Source: Gammaproteobacteria bacterium
GTDB taxonomy: Bacteria > Pseudomonadota > Gammaproteobacteria > Steroidobacterales > JABDKV01
DNA: 64,000 bases
Direction of reading: 5' to 3'
NCBI GenBank assembly: GCA_029862165.1
Contig: JAOTXU010000010.1
Location: 44,346 to 108,345, forward strand
The position numbers and the translations under genes are program-made. The notes beneath the pieces were generated by a model that saw only the letters and a program-made list of their open reading frames with translations, searched no databases and was not told the origin of the DNA. Of the stretch, positions 25,674-33,286 are shown in pieces. The stretch's first letter is position 1, and each line of letters opens with the position of its first letter.

Positions 25674-26618
25674 GTGAGCGTGGTAATGTCGACCCCCCCT
25701 GGAAAATCGGCTGGCGAACTGGACACATCGGAGTCGGAAACGACTATCGACAATTTTCTTGATGCGATCTGGATGGAGCGTGGTTTGTCGAAGAACACGT
25801 TGGCCGCCTATCGCGCTGATCTGATGGCCCTGACGCGCTGGCTGGCCGAACGCAAGACCGGCACCGTCGATGGCGACAAGGCCGATTTGTTGGCTTTCAT
25901 TGCATCACGTGTTGAGGCCGGGGCAAGACCGCGTTCGACCGCCAGGCAATTGTCCAGCTTTCGCCGATTCTACCGTTGGCTGCTGGCTGAGCGGCGCATT
26001 TCGGAAGATCCCACCGCACAGATTCAGATGCCGAAGATCGGCCGCACATTACCAAAATCTTTAACCGAAAAAGAAGTTGAGTCTCTTCTTGCAGCACCGG
26101 ACGCCAACGATCCACTTGGTTTTCGCGATCGCACTATGCTCGAAGTTCTCTATGCTACTGGTCTGCGCGTATCGGAGCTGATAACACTAAAAATTAGCCA
26201 GATCAATCTAAATCAAGGCGTGTTGCGCATCGTCGGCAAGGGTGATCGAGAAAGGTTGATTCCGCTCGGCGAGGTCTGCCAGGATTGGATTCAGCGTTTC
26301 ATTTCCGGTTGCCGCACCGAGATTCTGCTTGAACGGCAGACCGACTACCTGTTCCCGACCCGCCGCGGCGACAAAATGACCCGTCAGGCGTTTTGGCACA
26401 TCATCAAGCGTTATGCATCGAAGGCACAAATCGACAAAGAGTTGTCACCGCACACTCTGCGCCACGCGTTTGCGACGCATCTGCTCAATCATGGTGCCGA
26501 TCTTCGTGTCGTCCAGATGCTGCTCGGCCATAGCGATCTGTCCACGACGCAAATCTATACTCACGTTGCGCGAGAACGACTCAAGGACATGCACTCCCGG
26601 CACCATCCCCGCGGCTAG
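25674..26618 (+). CDS. xerD: Site-specific tyrosine recombinase XerD
   Basis: Chromosome-dimer resolution recombinase, 314 residues, which acts with XerC at dif under FtsK control. The N-terminal SAM-like core-binding domain (about 25-110) shows SKNTLAAYRADL and RQLSSFRRFYRWL. The catalytic domain has the first arginine in ATGLRVSEL, the lysine in GKGDRERLIPLG, HTLRHAFATHLLNHGADLR (His-x-x-Arg), LLGHSDLSTT with the third histidine, and the nucleophile tyrosine in QIYTHV. It starts with GTG, supported by GAGGAG at 6 bp. No phage or integron genes surround it, which favours housekeeping XerD over an integrase. XerC is also possible, but the sequence style is XerD. Confidence 0.9.
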   Translation: MSVVMSTPPGKSAGELDTSESETTIDNFLDAIWMERGLSKNTLAAYRADLMALTRWLAERKTGTVDGDKADLLAFIASRVEAGARPRSTARQLSSFRRFYRWLLAERRISEDPTAQIQMPKIGRTLPKSLTEKEVESLLAAPDANDPLGFRDRTMLEVLYATGLRVSELITLKISQINLNQGVLRIVGKGDRERLIPLGEVCQDWIQRFISGCRTEILLERQTDYLFPTRRGDKMTRQAFWHIIKRYASKAQIDKELSPHTLRHAFATHLLNHGADLRVVQMLLGHSDLSTTQIYTHVARERLKDMHSRHHPRG

Positions 26619-26770
26619 CCGTCCTGTCCAAGCGACCATGTGACAATCAATACAGGCTTTAGACCCTTGTAATTAGGGTTGTGCTATCTGCTACAATGCC
26701 GCTCCGAACTGAACCAACCCCTACAACGGCTGTCGAAAATGCCGTTCCCCGAATAAACAGGTTTCTGAAT

Positions 26771-27505
26771 ATGTTTAAGAAAATAACTGCTGTTGCGGCG
26801 CTCATTCTGTTCGCCAACGTGTCCATAGCCGGCAGCCAGTGTGATGCAGAAACCATACAGGCCCGTCTACCGGGTGTAGATCCCGCCAGCGTGAGGGAGA
26901 CCCCGCTTGACGGTGTTTGCGAAATCGCGATCGGTCCGCAGATCGTCTACGTGAGTCCGGATGCAAACTACCTTTTACGAGGTGACATCATCGAGATTAC
27001 GTCCAACATAAATATCACCGATAAGCGGCGCTCGACCGCACGTGCACGTGCGTTGGACGGAATAGCCGAGAAAGACATGATTGTCTTCGCTCCGGATGAC
27101 GTGAAACACACCATCACGGTGTTCACTGATATCGATTGTGGTTATTGCCGCAAGCTGCATCTGGAGATGGCCGACCTCAATGCCAAGGGCATCCAGGTGC
27201 AATACATGTTCTTTCCTCGTAGTGGACCTAATACGCGGTCCTGGGAGAAGGCTCAGGAAGTCTGGTGTTCGGACGATCGTAAATCGGCTCTGACACGCGC
27301 CAAGCAGGGTGTGGACCTGGCCATCGAGGCCTGTGCAGAGGCTCCCGTTATGGATCAGTACCAGATGGGGCAGATGGTCGGACTGAGGGGCACACCGGCG
27401 ATCATCACAGAGGGTGGCGATCTGATCTCAGGCTATCTTCCGGCCGATGCGTTGCTGGCCCGCCTGGAGTCACTCAAGTCAGCGGCCCTGGCAGCTGCAC
27501 AATAA
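26771..27505 (+). CDS. dsbC: Thiol:disulfide isomerase DsbC
   Basis: Periplasmic disulfide isomerase, 244 residues. A signal peptide (KKITAVAALILFANVSIAG) precedes the N-terminal dimerisation domain (about 22-85) and a thioredoxin domain with the active site CGYC in FTDIDCGYCRKLH. The cis-proline loop follows in GTPAII. A second cysteine pair is present further on (WCSD... EACAE), as in DsbC. The frame is open 90 bases further upstream, but the ATG at 26771 begins the signal peptide. A TACAAT box at 26692-26697 with TTGTAA 19 bp before it may be its promoter. It follows xerD, the order seen in many gammaproteobacteria, and ends directly against the convergent glycosyltransferase gene. Confidence 0.93.
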   Translation: MFKKITAVAALILFANVSIAGSQCDAETIQARLPGVDPASVRETPLDGVCEIAIGPQIVYVSPDANYLLRGDIIEITSNINITDKRRSTARARALDGIAEKDMIVFAPDDVKHTITVFTDIDCGYCRKLHLEMADLNAKGIQVQYMFFPRSGPNTRSWEKAQEVWCSDDRKSALTRAKQGVDLAIEACAEAPVMDQYQMGQMVGLRGTPAIITEGGDLISGYLPADALLARLESLKSAALAAAQ

Positions 27506-29134
27506 TTAGAGCAGACCGGTACCCGCCAGCCAGCCCAGGGCAAACACCGTGCCCACCGTCATGGGGTTCCACTTACCGACTCCTGCGAGCAGTAGCACTT
27601 CGCAGGAGTAAATCAGAATAACCGCTTTTATCAAGCCGATTGCGATCTGGTTTCCACTGAATACTTCGCCGGGCAAGATACCAATGGCGACCACAATAAA
27701 AACAAGCAGGTAATCTGTCGGCGTTGTACGAAATTCAATTTCCCGCGAATAACGAATAGTCAGTCCAACTGCCAATGCCAGTGCCGCGTAAAAGGCGATT
27801 TCTCCACGGTGCAGCAGGACCCCCTCAACGACCGCGTTCTGGGTCATAAGATAGGTCAGAAAGACAACCGTAACGTAGACGACGGCGCGTAGGAAAATGG
27901 TGTGACCCAGTCGTCCAAAGACAAGCTCGACCAGTAGAACTAAAAACAAGACGGCAGAAATGATTGCAAAGTCGCGTGGCACTTCCGTTATTGACAATGC
28001 ACTTAGGATCATAAACACGGGTACCGCGGTCCAGACAAACCACTTCGGGAATTGTCTTAACGCCGGGGACTCGCGCAGAGAAGCCAACGCCGCAGAGAAT
28101 GGTGCCGCGATCAAGCCGCCACCTGATTTCCAGTTGGTACGTTCCCCGAGTGATAGCAGGATCAGCACCGACGAACAAACGGCTAGGTAGAGTGCTACCA
28201 AGATCCAGTCAGCTTGATAACGCAACAAAATGCTGCTGGTTACGAGCAGGGCCTGGATAGAGTAGATAATGACCACAGTCTCATAGTGGGCAAACCCGCG
28301 ATCCAACAGACGGTGATGAACGTGATTGCGCGTGGCTTTGAACCAGTTCATGCCGCCAGTGATTCGCAGGTACAGAACCACAAGTATGTCCACGATGGGA
28401 AGACCGATAAGCAGCAGCACTACAGCGGGGCTAACGGCCGTGTTAACCCGTTGTGTGAGCAGAATTGCCAGGAAAGCCAGCGTGAAACCCAGAAACTGAC
28501 TGCCGCTGTCGCCCATAAAGACTTTGGCGGGGTGTGTGTTAAAACGCATAAAGCCAAATAGCCCACCAATGGTCACCATGGCCACGGCCGTCGCATACTG
28601 ATCACCGCCGACCAGTGCCGACATATAAACGATTGCAATCAGGCTCAGGAGCGCTTCGCCGCCGGCCAGCCCGTCCAGTCCATCCGAGTGGTTGATGGCA
28701 TTGATCACACCGATCATTGCAAACACGGTGAATGGTTTACCTATCGAGGCCGGCAAAGGGTCTTCTAGAAATGGGAAACGAGAGACCCACAAGTCGCCAA
28801 AATACACTACCGTTAGTACAGCAATACCCTGGCCAATGAATTTGACGAAATGACCCAGTTCCCGGGCGTCATCGGCGGCGCCAAATACCAGCAGCACCGC
28901 AGAGCCAATGAGGAAAGCACGCAGCAAGTCATCGCCGGGAAGCCAGAGGATTAATGGCAGCATCGCACCGATGACGATGCCAATACCACCCACACGGGAT
29001 ACGGGTTCTTCGTGTACTTTGCGGCCGCTGGGTAAGTCAATCATCCCAAGAAACGGCGCCACTCGCATCATCAGCGGAATGACGGCCATGCTGATGACGG
29101 CCGCACTGATGAGTAGTATTAGCGTGATATTCAC
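27506..29134 (-). CDS. Polyprenyl-phosphate glycosyl-1-phosphate transferase (WecA/TagO type, GT4)
   Basis: Integral membrane enzyme of the MraY/WecA superfamily that moves a sugar-1-phosphate from UDP-sugar to a polyprenyl phosphate, starting a surface glycan. Visible are DLPSGRKVHEEPVSRVGGIGI, the NHSDGLDGLAGG catalytic loop, KVFMGDSGSQFLGF and the RNHVHHRLLDRG histidine loop. At 542 residues it is about 170 longer than WecA. The C-terminal extension (about 350-542) holds further hydrophobic segments of no recognised type. It starts with GTG and has no clear ribosome site. It follows the exosortase gene by 24 bp, so the two are probably cotranscribed, linking it to exosortase-associated exopolysaccharide or glycoprotein export. 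Confidence 0.9.
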   Translation of the reverse strand: MNITLILLISAAVISMAVIPLMMRVAPFLGMIDLPSGRKVHEEPVSRVGGIGIVIGAMLPLILWLPGDDLLRAFLIGSAVLLVFGAADDARELGHFVKFIGQGIAVLTVVYFGDLWVSRFPFLEDPLPASIGKPFTVFAMIGVINAINHSDGLDGLAGGEALLSLIAIVYMSALVGGDQYATAVAMVTIGGLFGFMRFNTHPAKVFMGDSGSQFLGFTLAFLAILLTQRVNTAVSPAVVLLLIGLPIVDILVVLYLRITGGMNWFKATRNHVHHRLLDRGFAHYETVVIIYSIQALLVTSSILLRYQADWILVALYLAVCSSVLILLSLGERTNWKSGGGLIAAPFSAALASLRESPALRQFPKWFVWTAVPVFMILSALSITEVPRDFAIISAVLFLVLLVELVFGRLGHTIFLRAVVYVTVVFLTYLMTQNAVVEGVLLHRGEIAFYAALALAVGLTIRYSREIEFRTTPTDYLLVFIVVAIGILPGEVFSGNQIAIGLIKAVILIYSCEVLLLAGVGKWNPMTVGTVFALGWLAGTGLL

Positions 29135-29158
29135 GATTCGGCGTTCCGCAGCCCGCTA

Positions 29159-30754
29159 TTAATCCGGCACGTGTTTTCCGAGCGCAGCGACCACGTTGCC
29201 AACTATGCTGGAGAGTCTCTTGTCGCCGTTGGCCCAGTCTGGGTCGGATGGGTCGACAGTGGTCACGAAACGGACCAATGCACCGTCAGTACGACGTTTT
29301 GTCAGGGCATCCCAAAATAGAAACCACTTGACATGATATTCGCTTGTCAATTCGCGATCGCGTTGCTTGAAGTAATAATAAACCAGCTGCTTGTCCTGGC
29401 CCTTTTCGATTTGCAGCCGGTTCACAAGCAGCGGCTCGGTGCGGTCCGGGATGTCAACTGTAGTTCGCGATAGTTTTGTGATTTCCCAGCCCCCACCGGG
29501 GATACAGGATCGAGGCGAGTGTGCAGCGTTTCCCTTGGTGCGCTGTTCTTTGTAGTAGGCAGCATAGAACTGCACACCGACCGGATCAGTCGGCGACGTG
29601 TAGCTAACCATTTTGTAGTCAGTAAAATTCAGGGTATCAACGAAAATCTGCTCCATTGTTTGTGTTTGCCCCGTCCAATCGGCAAAGCCGAGAGGGAAAC
29701 TTTCGAAACCCTCGCGATCCGGAAATATTTGTGTGCGCTCAGTAACAACATTCATGCCGATCAGGGCTGCAATCAGAATGACTGTCGAGGCGATAAACGG
29801 ACGTGGCACAGAGCGTGCATGGACGTCGGCATCTTTTGGTGTGGGTTCGGGAAAATCAACACCAAAAACCTCGCGAAAGGCTTTCTTTTGCCCGCCTATC
29901 TTGTTGAGGAGCCAGATTTCCGCTAGCAGGATGGCGACACAGGCCATGAAAATGACCCAGCCTTCAAAGAGATGCAGGAAACCTTCCGCCTGTTCAATTC
30001 CGAAGTACTCGACCAATACGCCGATAATGCCGATGCGAAAACTGTTCATCAGGATGGTAATCGGAATACTGGATATAAACAGCACAACCCGTTTCCACAT
30101 TTTTCCTTTGTACAGATAGGCCGCAAGGAAAGCGAAGCTGGCCAGTGGGAACAAGTAACGCAGCCCGCTGCACGCTTCGACCACCTGTAACTTGTAGACA
30201 CCTAAGTCGATTACATTGCCCGCCAGGAAAACGGTGATCCCAAATGCACGGATTACGGCAACACCGAGTTCAGACGAGATGAGCTGCAGTTTGCCCGACA
30301 GGTTGTTATACAAAAACGCCGGTAGCGGGATCATGAAGCTTAGGTAGATCAAGGGCACGAGCAGCCACAGAAATCCACGGTTTCCAAACAATGCCCAGCA
30401 AAGGCCGGTCAGGGTAATCAGGAAAGCGTACTGGACGACGATATAAAGTGTCGCCAGCTCGCCCAACAGCAACAGCACGACACCGGCGATGACCACCAAC
30501 AGACCGAGATACGATCCGCGATAGGGCTCTGACTGCAGCAGGTTTTTCATCTGCCAGGCCAGAAACAGGCTGATGACTGGTATAAGAATGCCGTGGCTGT
30601 ATTCCTGACGGCCCTCGTCCAGCCAAACGGCCAGCAGTTCTGTGAGGCCCTCCCAGAACAACGCCGCCAGCAGAATGGCCGCTATACCTATTGCCGTCCA
30701 GCTCATCGGCGTATTGGTCCAGATCGTGTTTTGCTTTGTGGTTTGCGAAGTCAT
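29159..30754 (-). CDS. Exosortase with fused C-terminal EpsI domain (XrtD-like)
   Basis: 531 residues. The N-terminal exosortase domain (about 20-290) has eight or so membrane helices with catalytic C195 (VVEACSGLRY), R240 (MNSFRIG) and H261 (LHLFEGW). These are the Cys-Arg-His set proposed for transpeptidase-like cleavage of PEP-CTERM-type tails. The C-terminal part (about 315-525) is an EpsI/DUF3485 domain (FPLGFADWTG, AYYKEQRTKG, HSPRSCIPGGGWEI). This fusion is what I recall for XrtD of VPLPA-CTERM systems, so that subtype is likely but not certain. It starts with ATG with AGGG 6 bp upstream. No protein with a sorting tail is encoded in the window. Confidence 0.88.
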   Translation of the reverse strand: MTSQTTKQNTIWTNTPMSWTAIGIAAILLAALFWEGLTELLAVWLDEGRQEYSHGILIPVISLFLAWQMKNLLQSEPYRGSYLGLLVVIAGVVLLLLGELATLYIVVQYAFLITLTGLCWALFGNRGFLWLLVPLIYLSFMIPLPAFLYNNLSGKLQLISSELGVAVIRAFGITVFLAGNVIDLGVYKLQVVEACSGLRYLFPLASFAFLAAYLYKGKMWKRVVLFISSIPITILMNSFRIGIIGVLVEYFGIEQAEGFLHLFEGWVIFMACVAILLAEIWLLNKIGGQKKAFREVFGVDFPEPTPKDADVHARSVPRPFIASTVILIAALIGMNVVTERTQIFPDREGFESFPLGFADWTGQTQTMEQIFVDTLNFTDYKMVSYTSPTDPVGVQFYAAYYKEQRTKGNAAHSPRSCIPGGGWEITKLSRTTVDIPDRTEPLLVNRLQIEKGQDKQLVYYYFKQRDRELTSEYHVKWFLFWDALTKRRTDGALVRFVTTVDPSDPDWANGDKRLSSIVGNVVAALGKHVPD

Positions 30755-30888
30755 CGTTGCCCTGCTTGTTTGGCGACACCTGAGTAATGATTATTGTCTA
30801 GTCGTTAGTGCATCGACGAATCGACTAATTTACGTCAAGCTGGTGCGGCGGCGCAATGCACATAATAATAATGACTGAACTTAAGACC

Positions 30889-31212
30889 TTAGCGTTCAAG
30901 ATATTGCACTTTTTCCTGAACTTTATCCCAGTCCGCGGCATCTTCCGGCGCGTCTATCTGCTCACTGATAACTGGCCACAGCTTGGTTAATTCAGCATTG
31001 AGTTCAAGAAACCTCTCCTGTCCAGCCGGCAATTCGTCTTCGGAGTAAATCGCTTCGACCGGGCATTCCGGCTCGCATAGCGTGCAATCGATGCACTCTT
31101 CCGGGTCGATGACCAGAAAATTCGGGCCCTCATGAAAACAATCCACCGGACATACCTCGACGCAGTCGGTGTATTTGCATCTGATGCACGATTCAGTAAC
31201 TACAAAAGTCAT
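30889..31212 (-). CDS. fdxA: Ferredoxin FdxA (7Fe type)
   Basis: 107-residue electron carrier with one [3Fe-4S] and one [4Fe-4S] cluster. The N-terminal [23 protein letters not shown] carries the first cysteine set, including the C-x7-C spacing typical of a 3Fe site. [14 protein letters not shown] carries the second. The C-terminal 40 residues are the helical extension usual for Azotobacter-type FdxA. AGGAG lies 8 bp before the ATG. It is 22 bp after the NUDIX gene on the same strand. The 134 bp that separate it from the exosortase gene hold no feature I can name. Confidence 0.95.
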   Translation of the reverse strand: MTFVVTESCIRCKYTDCVEVCPVDCFHEGPNFLVIDPEECIDCTLCEPECPVEAIYSEDELPAGQERFLELNAELTKLWPVISEQIDAPEDAADWDKVQEKVQYLER

Positions 31213-31234
31213 GTCATGGGCTCCTGGTGGTCTG

Positions 31235-31774
31235 TCAGTATTTTATCCGCTCGACCGCGGTAACGTGGACCTCTTGCCGACCGTCATGGCGGTCTGCGAA
31301 AAAGCATTCAAGGGCGAAGCGCACGCTCGGAAAAGCGATTAGCGACCACGGTATGTCTTGTTCGAGAAACAAGCCCGTTTCCAGTGTCTCCAGCCCGGCA
31401 CCAAACTTGCCGTCGACCAGCTCTGCGCGGTACATGATGTGGACTTGACTCGCGTGTGGGACATTAACGACTGCGAGCAACGAACCCAAATCAATTTTTG
31501 CTATTGCTTCTTCGTAAGTTTCACGAGTTGCGGCCTGTTCCAGGGTTTCGCGGTTTTCCAGAAAACCCGCCGGGATGGTCCAATAGCCGCTGCGTGGCTC
31601 TATTGCGCGCTTGCATAACAGGACGCGATCTCGCCAGACCGGTACGCATCCGACGACCATATTGGGGTTCTGATAGTGAATAGTGCCGCAATCATCGCAG
31701 ACAAACCGCGGCAGGTTGTCTCCGGGCGGAATCTTCAGCGAGACTGCCTGGCCGCAATGGCTGCAAAAATTCAT
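31235..31774 (-). CDS. NUDIX hydrolase with N-terminal zinc ribbon
   Basis: 179 residues. An N-terminal C4 zinc ribbon (FCSHCG and FVCDDCG) precedes a NUDIX domain whose box [21 protein letters not shown] matches GX5EX7REUXEEXGU up to its last residues. The zinc ribbon plus NUDIX layout resembles NudC-like NAD(H) pyrophosphatases, but the protein is shorter and lacks the SQPWPxPxS motif, so its substrate is open. The open frame continues upstream through the tRNA gene. The ATG at 31774 places the zinc ribbon at the very N-terminus and is chosen. It begins only 29 bp after the 3' end of tRNA-Leu on the same strand and precedes fdxA. Confidence 0.88.
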   Translation of the reverse strand: MNFCSHCGQAVSLKIPPGDNLPRFVCDDCGTIHYQNPNMVVGCVPVWRDRVLLCKRAIEPRSGYWTIPAGFLENRETLEQAATRETYEEAIAKIDLGSLLAVVNVPHASQVHIMYRAELVDGKFGAGLETLETGLFLEQDIPWSLIAFPSVRFALECFFADRHDGRQEVHVTAVERIKY

Positions 31775-31803
31775 TGTCCGCACTGAGATTGCCTGTTGAA
31801 TGT

Positions 31804-31890
31804 TGGTGCCGGGAGAGAGACTCGAACTCTCACTCTGTTGCCAGAACCGGATTTTGAATCCGGCGCGTCTACCAGTTCCGCCACCCCGGC
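31804..31890 (-). tRNA. tRNA-Leu (CAA)
   Basis: 87-nt class II tRNA including an encoded CCA end. The acceptor stem is GCCGGGG/TCCCGGC with discriminator A. The anticodon stem CCGGA/TCCGG holds the loop TTCAAAA, giving anticodon CAA for UUG codons. A long variable arm (TTCTGGCAACAGA region) and the T-arm GAGAGTTCGAGTCTCTC are present. It reads toward the NUDIX gene. Confidence 0.96.
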
Positions 31891-31901
31891 AGCGGCCGGC
31901 C

Positions 31902-31907
31902 ATTATA
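31902..31907 (-). promoter_or_regulatory. Consensus -10 box of the tRNA-Leu promoter
   Basis: TATAAT on the minus strand lies 11 bp before the tRNA 5' end, so transcription should begin about 5 nt upstream of the mature tRNA. The sequence between (GGCCGGCCGCT) is GC-rich, as in discriminators under stringent control. The -35 is poor (AAGAGA at 17 bp). Confidence 0.6.
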
Positions 31908-31978
31908 TAGATAAATCCTGATGGTCTCTTTATGCGCCAAAGCTGGAACAGTCGGGCCTTGCCCGCTGCTCATCTGCC

Positions 31979-32008
31979 GGGTTTGCACTCGGGTGGGTTT
32001 GCCCTCGG
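31979..32008. repeat. Short imperfect direct repeat in the tRNA-sigma intergenic region
   Basis: GGGTTTGCACTCGG (31979-31992) recurs as GGGTTTGCCCTCGG (31995-32008) with one mismatch and a 16-bp period, and a weaker third copy may follow. It lies in the 238 bp between the tRNA-Leu promoter and the sigma-factor gene. No coding or RNA function is apparent. Confidence 0.45.
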
Positions 32009-32091
32009 TTTGGCCCTGCGGGACTTGGGTTTCGTTACAGGCTAACTTAGGCCGGGCAGCGCTTCGCGAACCTGAGAATCTACAGATTTTT

Positions 32092-32119
32092 GCGACCTTT
32101 TCGGCACCTGGCGCGTCTA
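32092..32119 (+). promoter_or_regulatory. Candidate ECF-type promoter of the sigma-factor operon
   Basis: GCGACC, a 16-bp spacer and CGTCTA resemble ECF promoters of the AACC...CGTC class. If real, transcription starts within a few bases of the chosen ATG, so the leader would be almost absent or translation would begin at a later GTG (32165). Autoregulation by the adjacent sigma factor would be typical. Confidence 0.35.
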
Positions 32120-32128
32120 TCATGGGTG

Positions 32129-32701
32129 ATGGCGGGATTTAGGACATGTCAGGTCGGGCCAGAGGTGGTGGCTTCAGCTCGCAAGGGCGAGCGCTCCGCC
32201 CAGCAAGCGATCTATCAGGAGTACTCCGCGGCTGTGTTTACGCTGGCCGCACGGATAGTGGGGCGGCACGAAGTCGCCGAGGAAGTGTTGCAGGACACCT
32301 TTGTCGAAGTACTGTCCAAACTCGGTTCATTCCGCGGCGAGGCACCCCTGGGTGCCTGGATTCGGCGGATCGCAGTCAACAAATCGCTGATGTACCTGCG
32401 TTCCGGCTGGCACCGCTATTCCCGTCCATTAGACATCATTGCCGAACCGCGATCGACAAATGCCGACCTGGTCGACGAGTCAGGTGTGGCGCAAATGCTG
32501 GCACAACTATCGCCCACCGCTAGGGCGGTCGTGTGGTTGCACGATGTTGAGGGTTATACCCACAGCGAGATCGGCACCATGATGGGCAAGTCCATAAGTT
32601 TTTCGAAGTCACAACTGGCGCGTGCTCACAGTCGTCTGCGCGATTTGTTGCTGACACAGACAGGTGATATGCCATGCATGCAGGCACTGAACAACTTCTA
32701 A
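32129..32701 (+). CDS. RNA polymerase ECF-family sigma-70 factor
   Basis: 190 residues with region 2 (AIYQEYSAAVFTLAARI... EEVLQDTFVEVLSKLGSFRGEAPLGAWIRRIAVN) and region 4 (LSPTARAVVWLHDVEGYTHSEIGTMMG... LARAHSRLRDLL). No region 1 or 3 is present, as for ECF factors. It is expected to direct a stress or envelope regulon, held by the anti-sigma factor encoded by the overlapping next gene. The start is uncertain. The frame is open from a TTG at 32090. I use the ATG at 32129, and a GTG at 32165 would give a more typical ECF N-terminus. It overlaps the anti-sigma gene by 28 bases. Confidence 0.9.
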   Translation: MAGFRTCQVGPEVVASARKGERSAQQAIYQEYSAAVFTLAARIVGRHEVAEEVLQDTFVEVLSKLGSFRGEAPLGAWIRRIAVNKSLMYLRSGWHRYSRPLDIIAEPRSTNADLVDESGVAQMLAQLSPTARAVVWLHDVEGYTHSEIGTMMGKSISFSKSQLARAHSRLRDLLLTQTGDMPCMQALNNF

Positions 32702-33273
32702 CGATACGCGACGGCGGTCCAGTCGACGCAGCAACGCAACAACACGTCGCCGGTTGTTCGGAGTGTGGTGATGAACTGATACGGTTGCGTGCAGTACGCG
32801 AAAGTCTGCGCGAACTACCCGAACTACGCGTGCCAACAGGCGCCTGGGAGCGTCTGGAGTCTCGTCTCAATGAACCGGCGATCCGCTCGCACTGGTGGCC
32901 TGGCGTTGTGGTCGCGGCAACCGTGTTGATCGCCGTAGCGATATGGGTTTTTAGTGGAATTGAGCAGACTACGCCTAATGAGACGGCGCCGATGATCGCC
33001 ACTAATGCAGAACCGGAACTCGGCCAACTGGTCTCACAGTCCCGCCGTCTGGAAGCACTGCTGCGGGAACTCGACACGCCTCGTGTGATGAACGCGGGAA
33101 CAGCTGGAACCATCGCCGGCCTACAGGACGGAATTGCCGTTATTGACTATGGACTCAGCCGCAACGGCGAGCTCAGTCAAAGTCAGTCGGAACAGCTTTG
33201 GCGTCAGCGCGTTGGTCTGATGAACACACTCGTGCAGGTGCGCGGTGCGCAATTGCAGCAAGTCTCAAACTAA
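32674..33273 (+). CDS. Membrane anti-sigma factor with zinc-finger-like ZAS motif
   Basis: 199 residues. The N-terminal cytoplasmic domain has HVAGCSECGDEL (H-x3-C-x2-C), the ZAS anti-sigma signature. One membrane helix (WWPGVVVAATVLIAVAIWVF, about 74-93) follows, then a periplasmic part of about 105 residues rich in Gln and Leu (LVSQSRRLEALLRELD), which may be a sensor coiled coil. It is expected to bind the sigma factor at the inner membrane and release it on an envelope signal. The gene starts inside the sigma gene and is followed 13 bp later by a secreted PDZ protein with a good ribosome site, so the three form one operon. Confidence 0.87.
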   Translation: MHAGTEQLLTIRDGGPVDAATQQHVAGCSECGDELIRLRAVRESLRELPELRVPTGAWERLESRLNEPAIRSHWWPGVVVAATVLIAVAIWVFSGIEQTTPNETAPMIATNAEPELGQLVSQSRRLEALLRELDTPRVMNAGTAGTIAGLQDGIAVIDYGLSRNGELSQSQSEQLWRQRVGLMNTLVQVRGAQLQQVSN

Positions 33274-33286
33274 AGGAGAGCCGATT

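Noticed and set aside
25459..25728. 89-codon minus-strand reading frame opposite the xerD leader
   Set aside because: No ribosome site, no recognisable sequence, and it overlaps the xerD start. Most likely chance in GC-rich DNA.
25674..26618. Integrase of a mobile element
   Set aside because: No attachment-site repeats or phage genes nearby, followed by dsbC as in chromosomal xerD loci.
30783..30888. Terminator or operator between exosortase and fdxA genes (TAGTCG...CGACTA)
   Set aside because: The 6-base arms are separated by about 17 bases and no T-run follows. Not convincing.
31774..31903. N-terminal extension of the NUDIX protein through the tRNA gene
   Set aside because: The extra 43 codons are the antisense-free reading of the tRNA itself. 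The zinc ribbon begins at the ATG at 31774.
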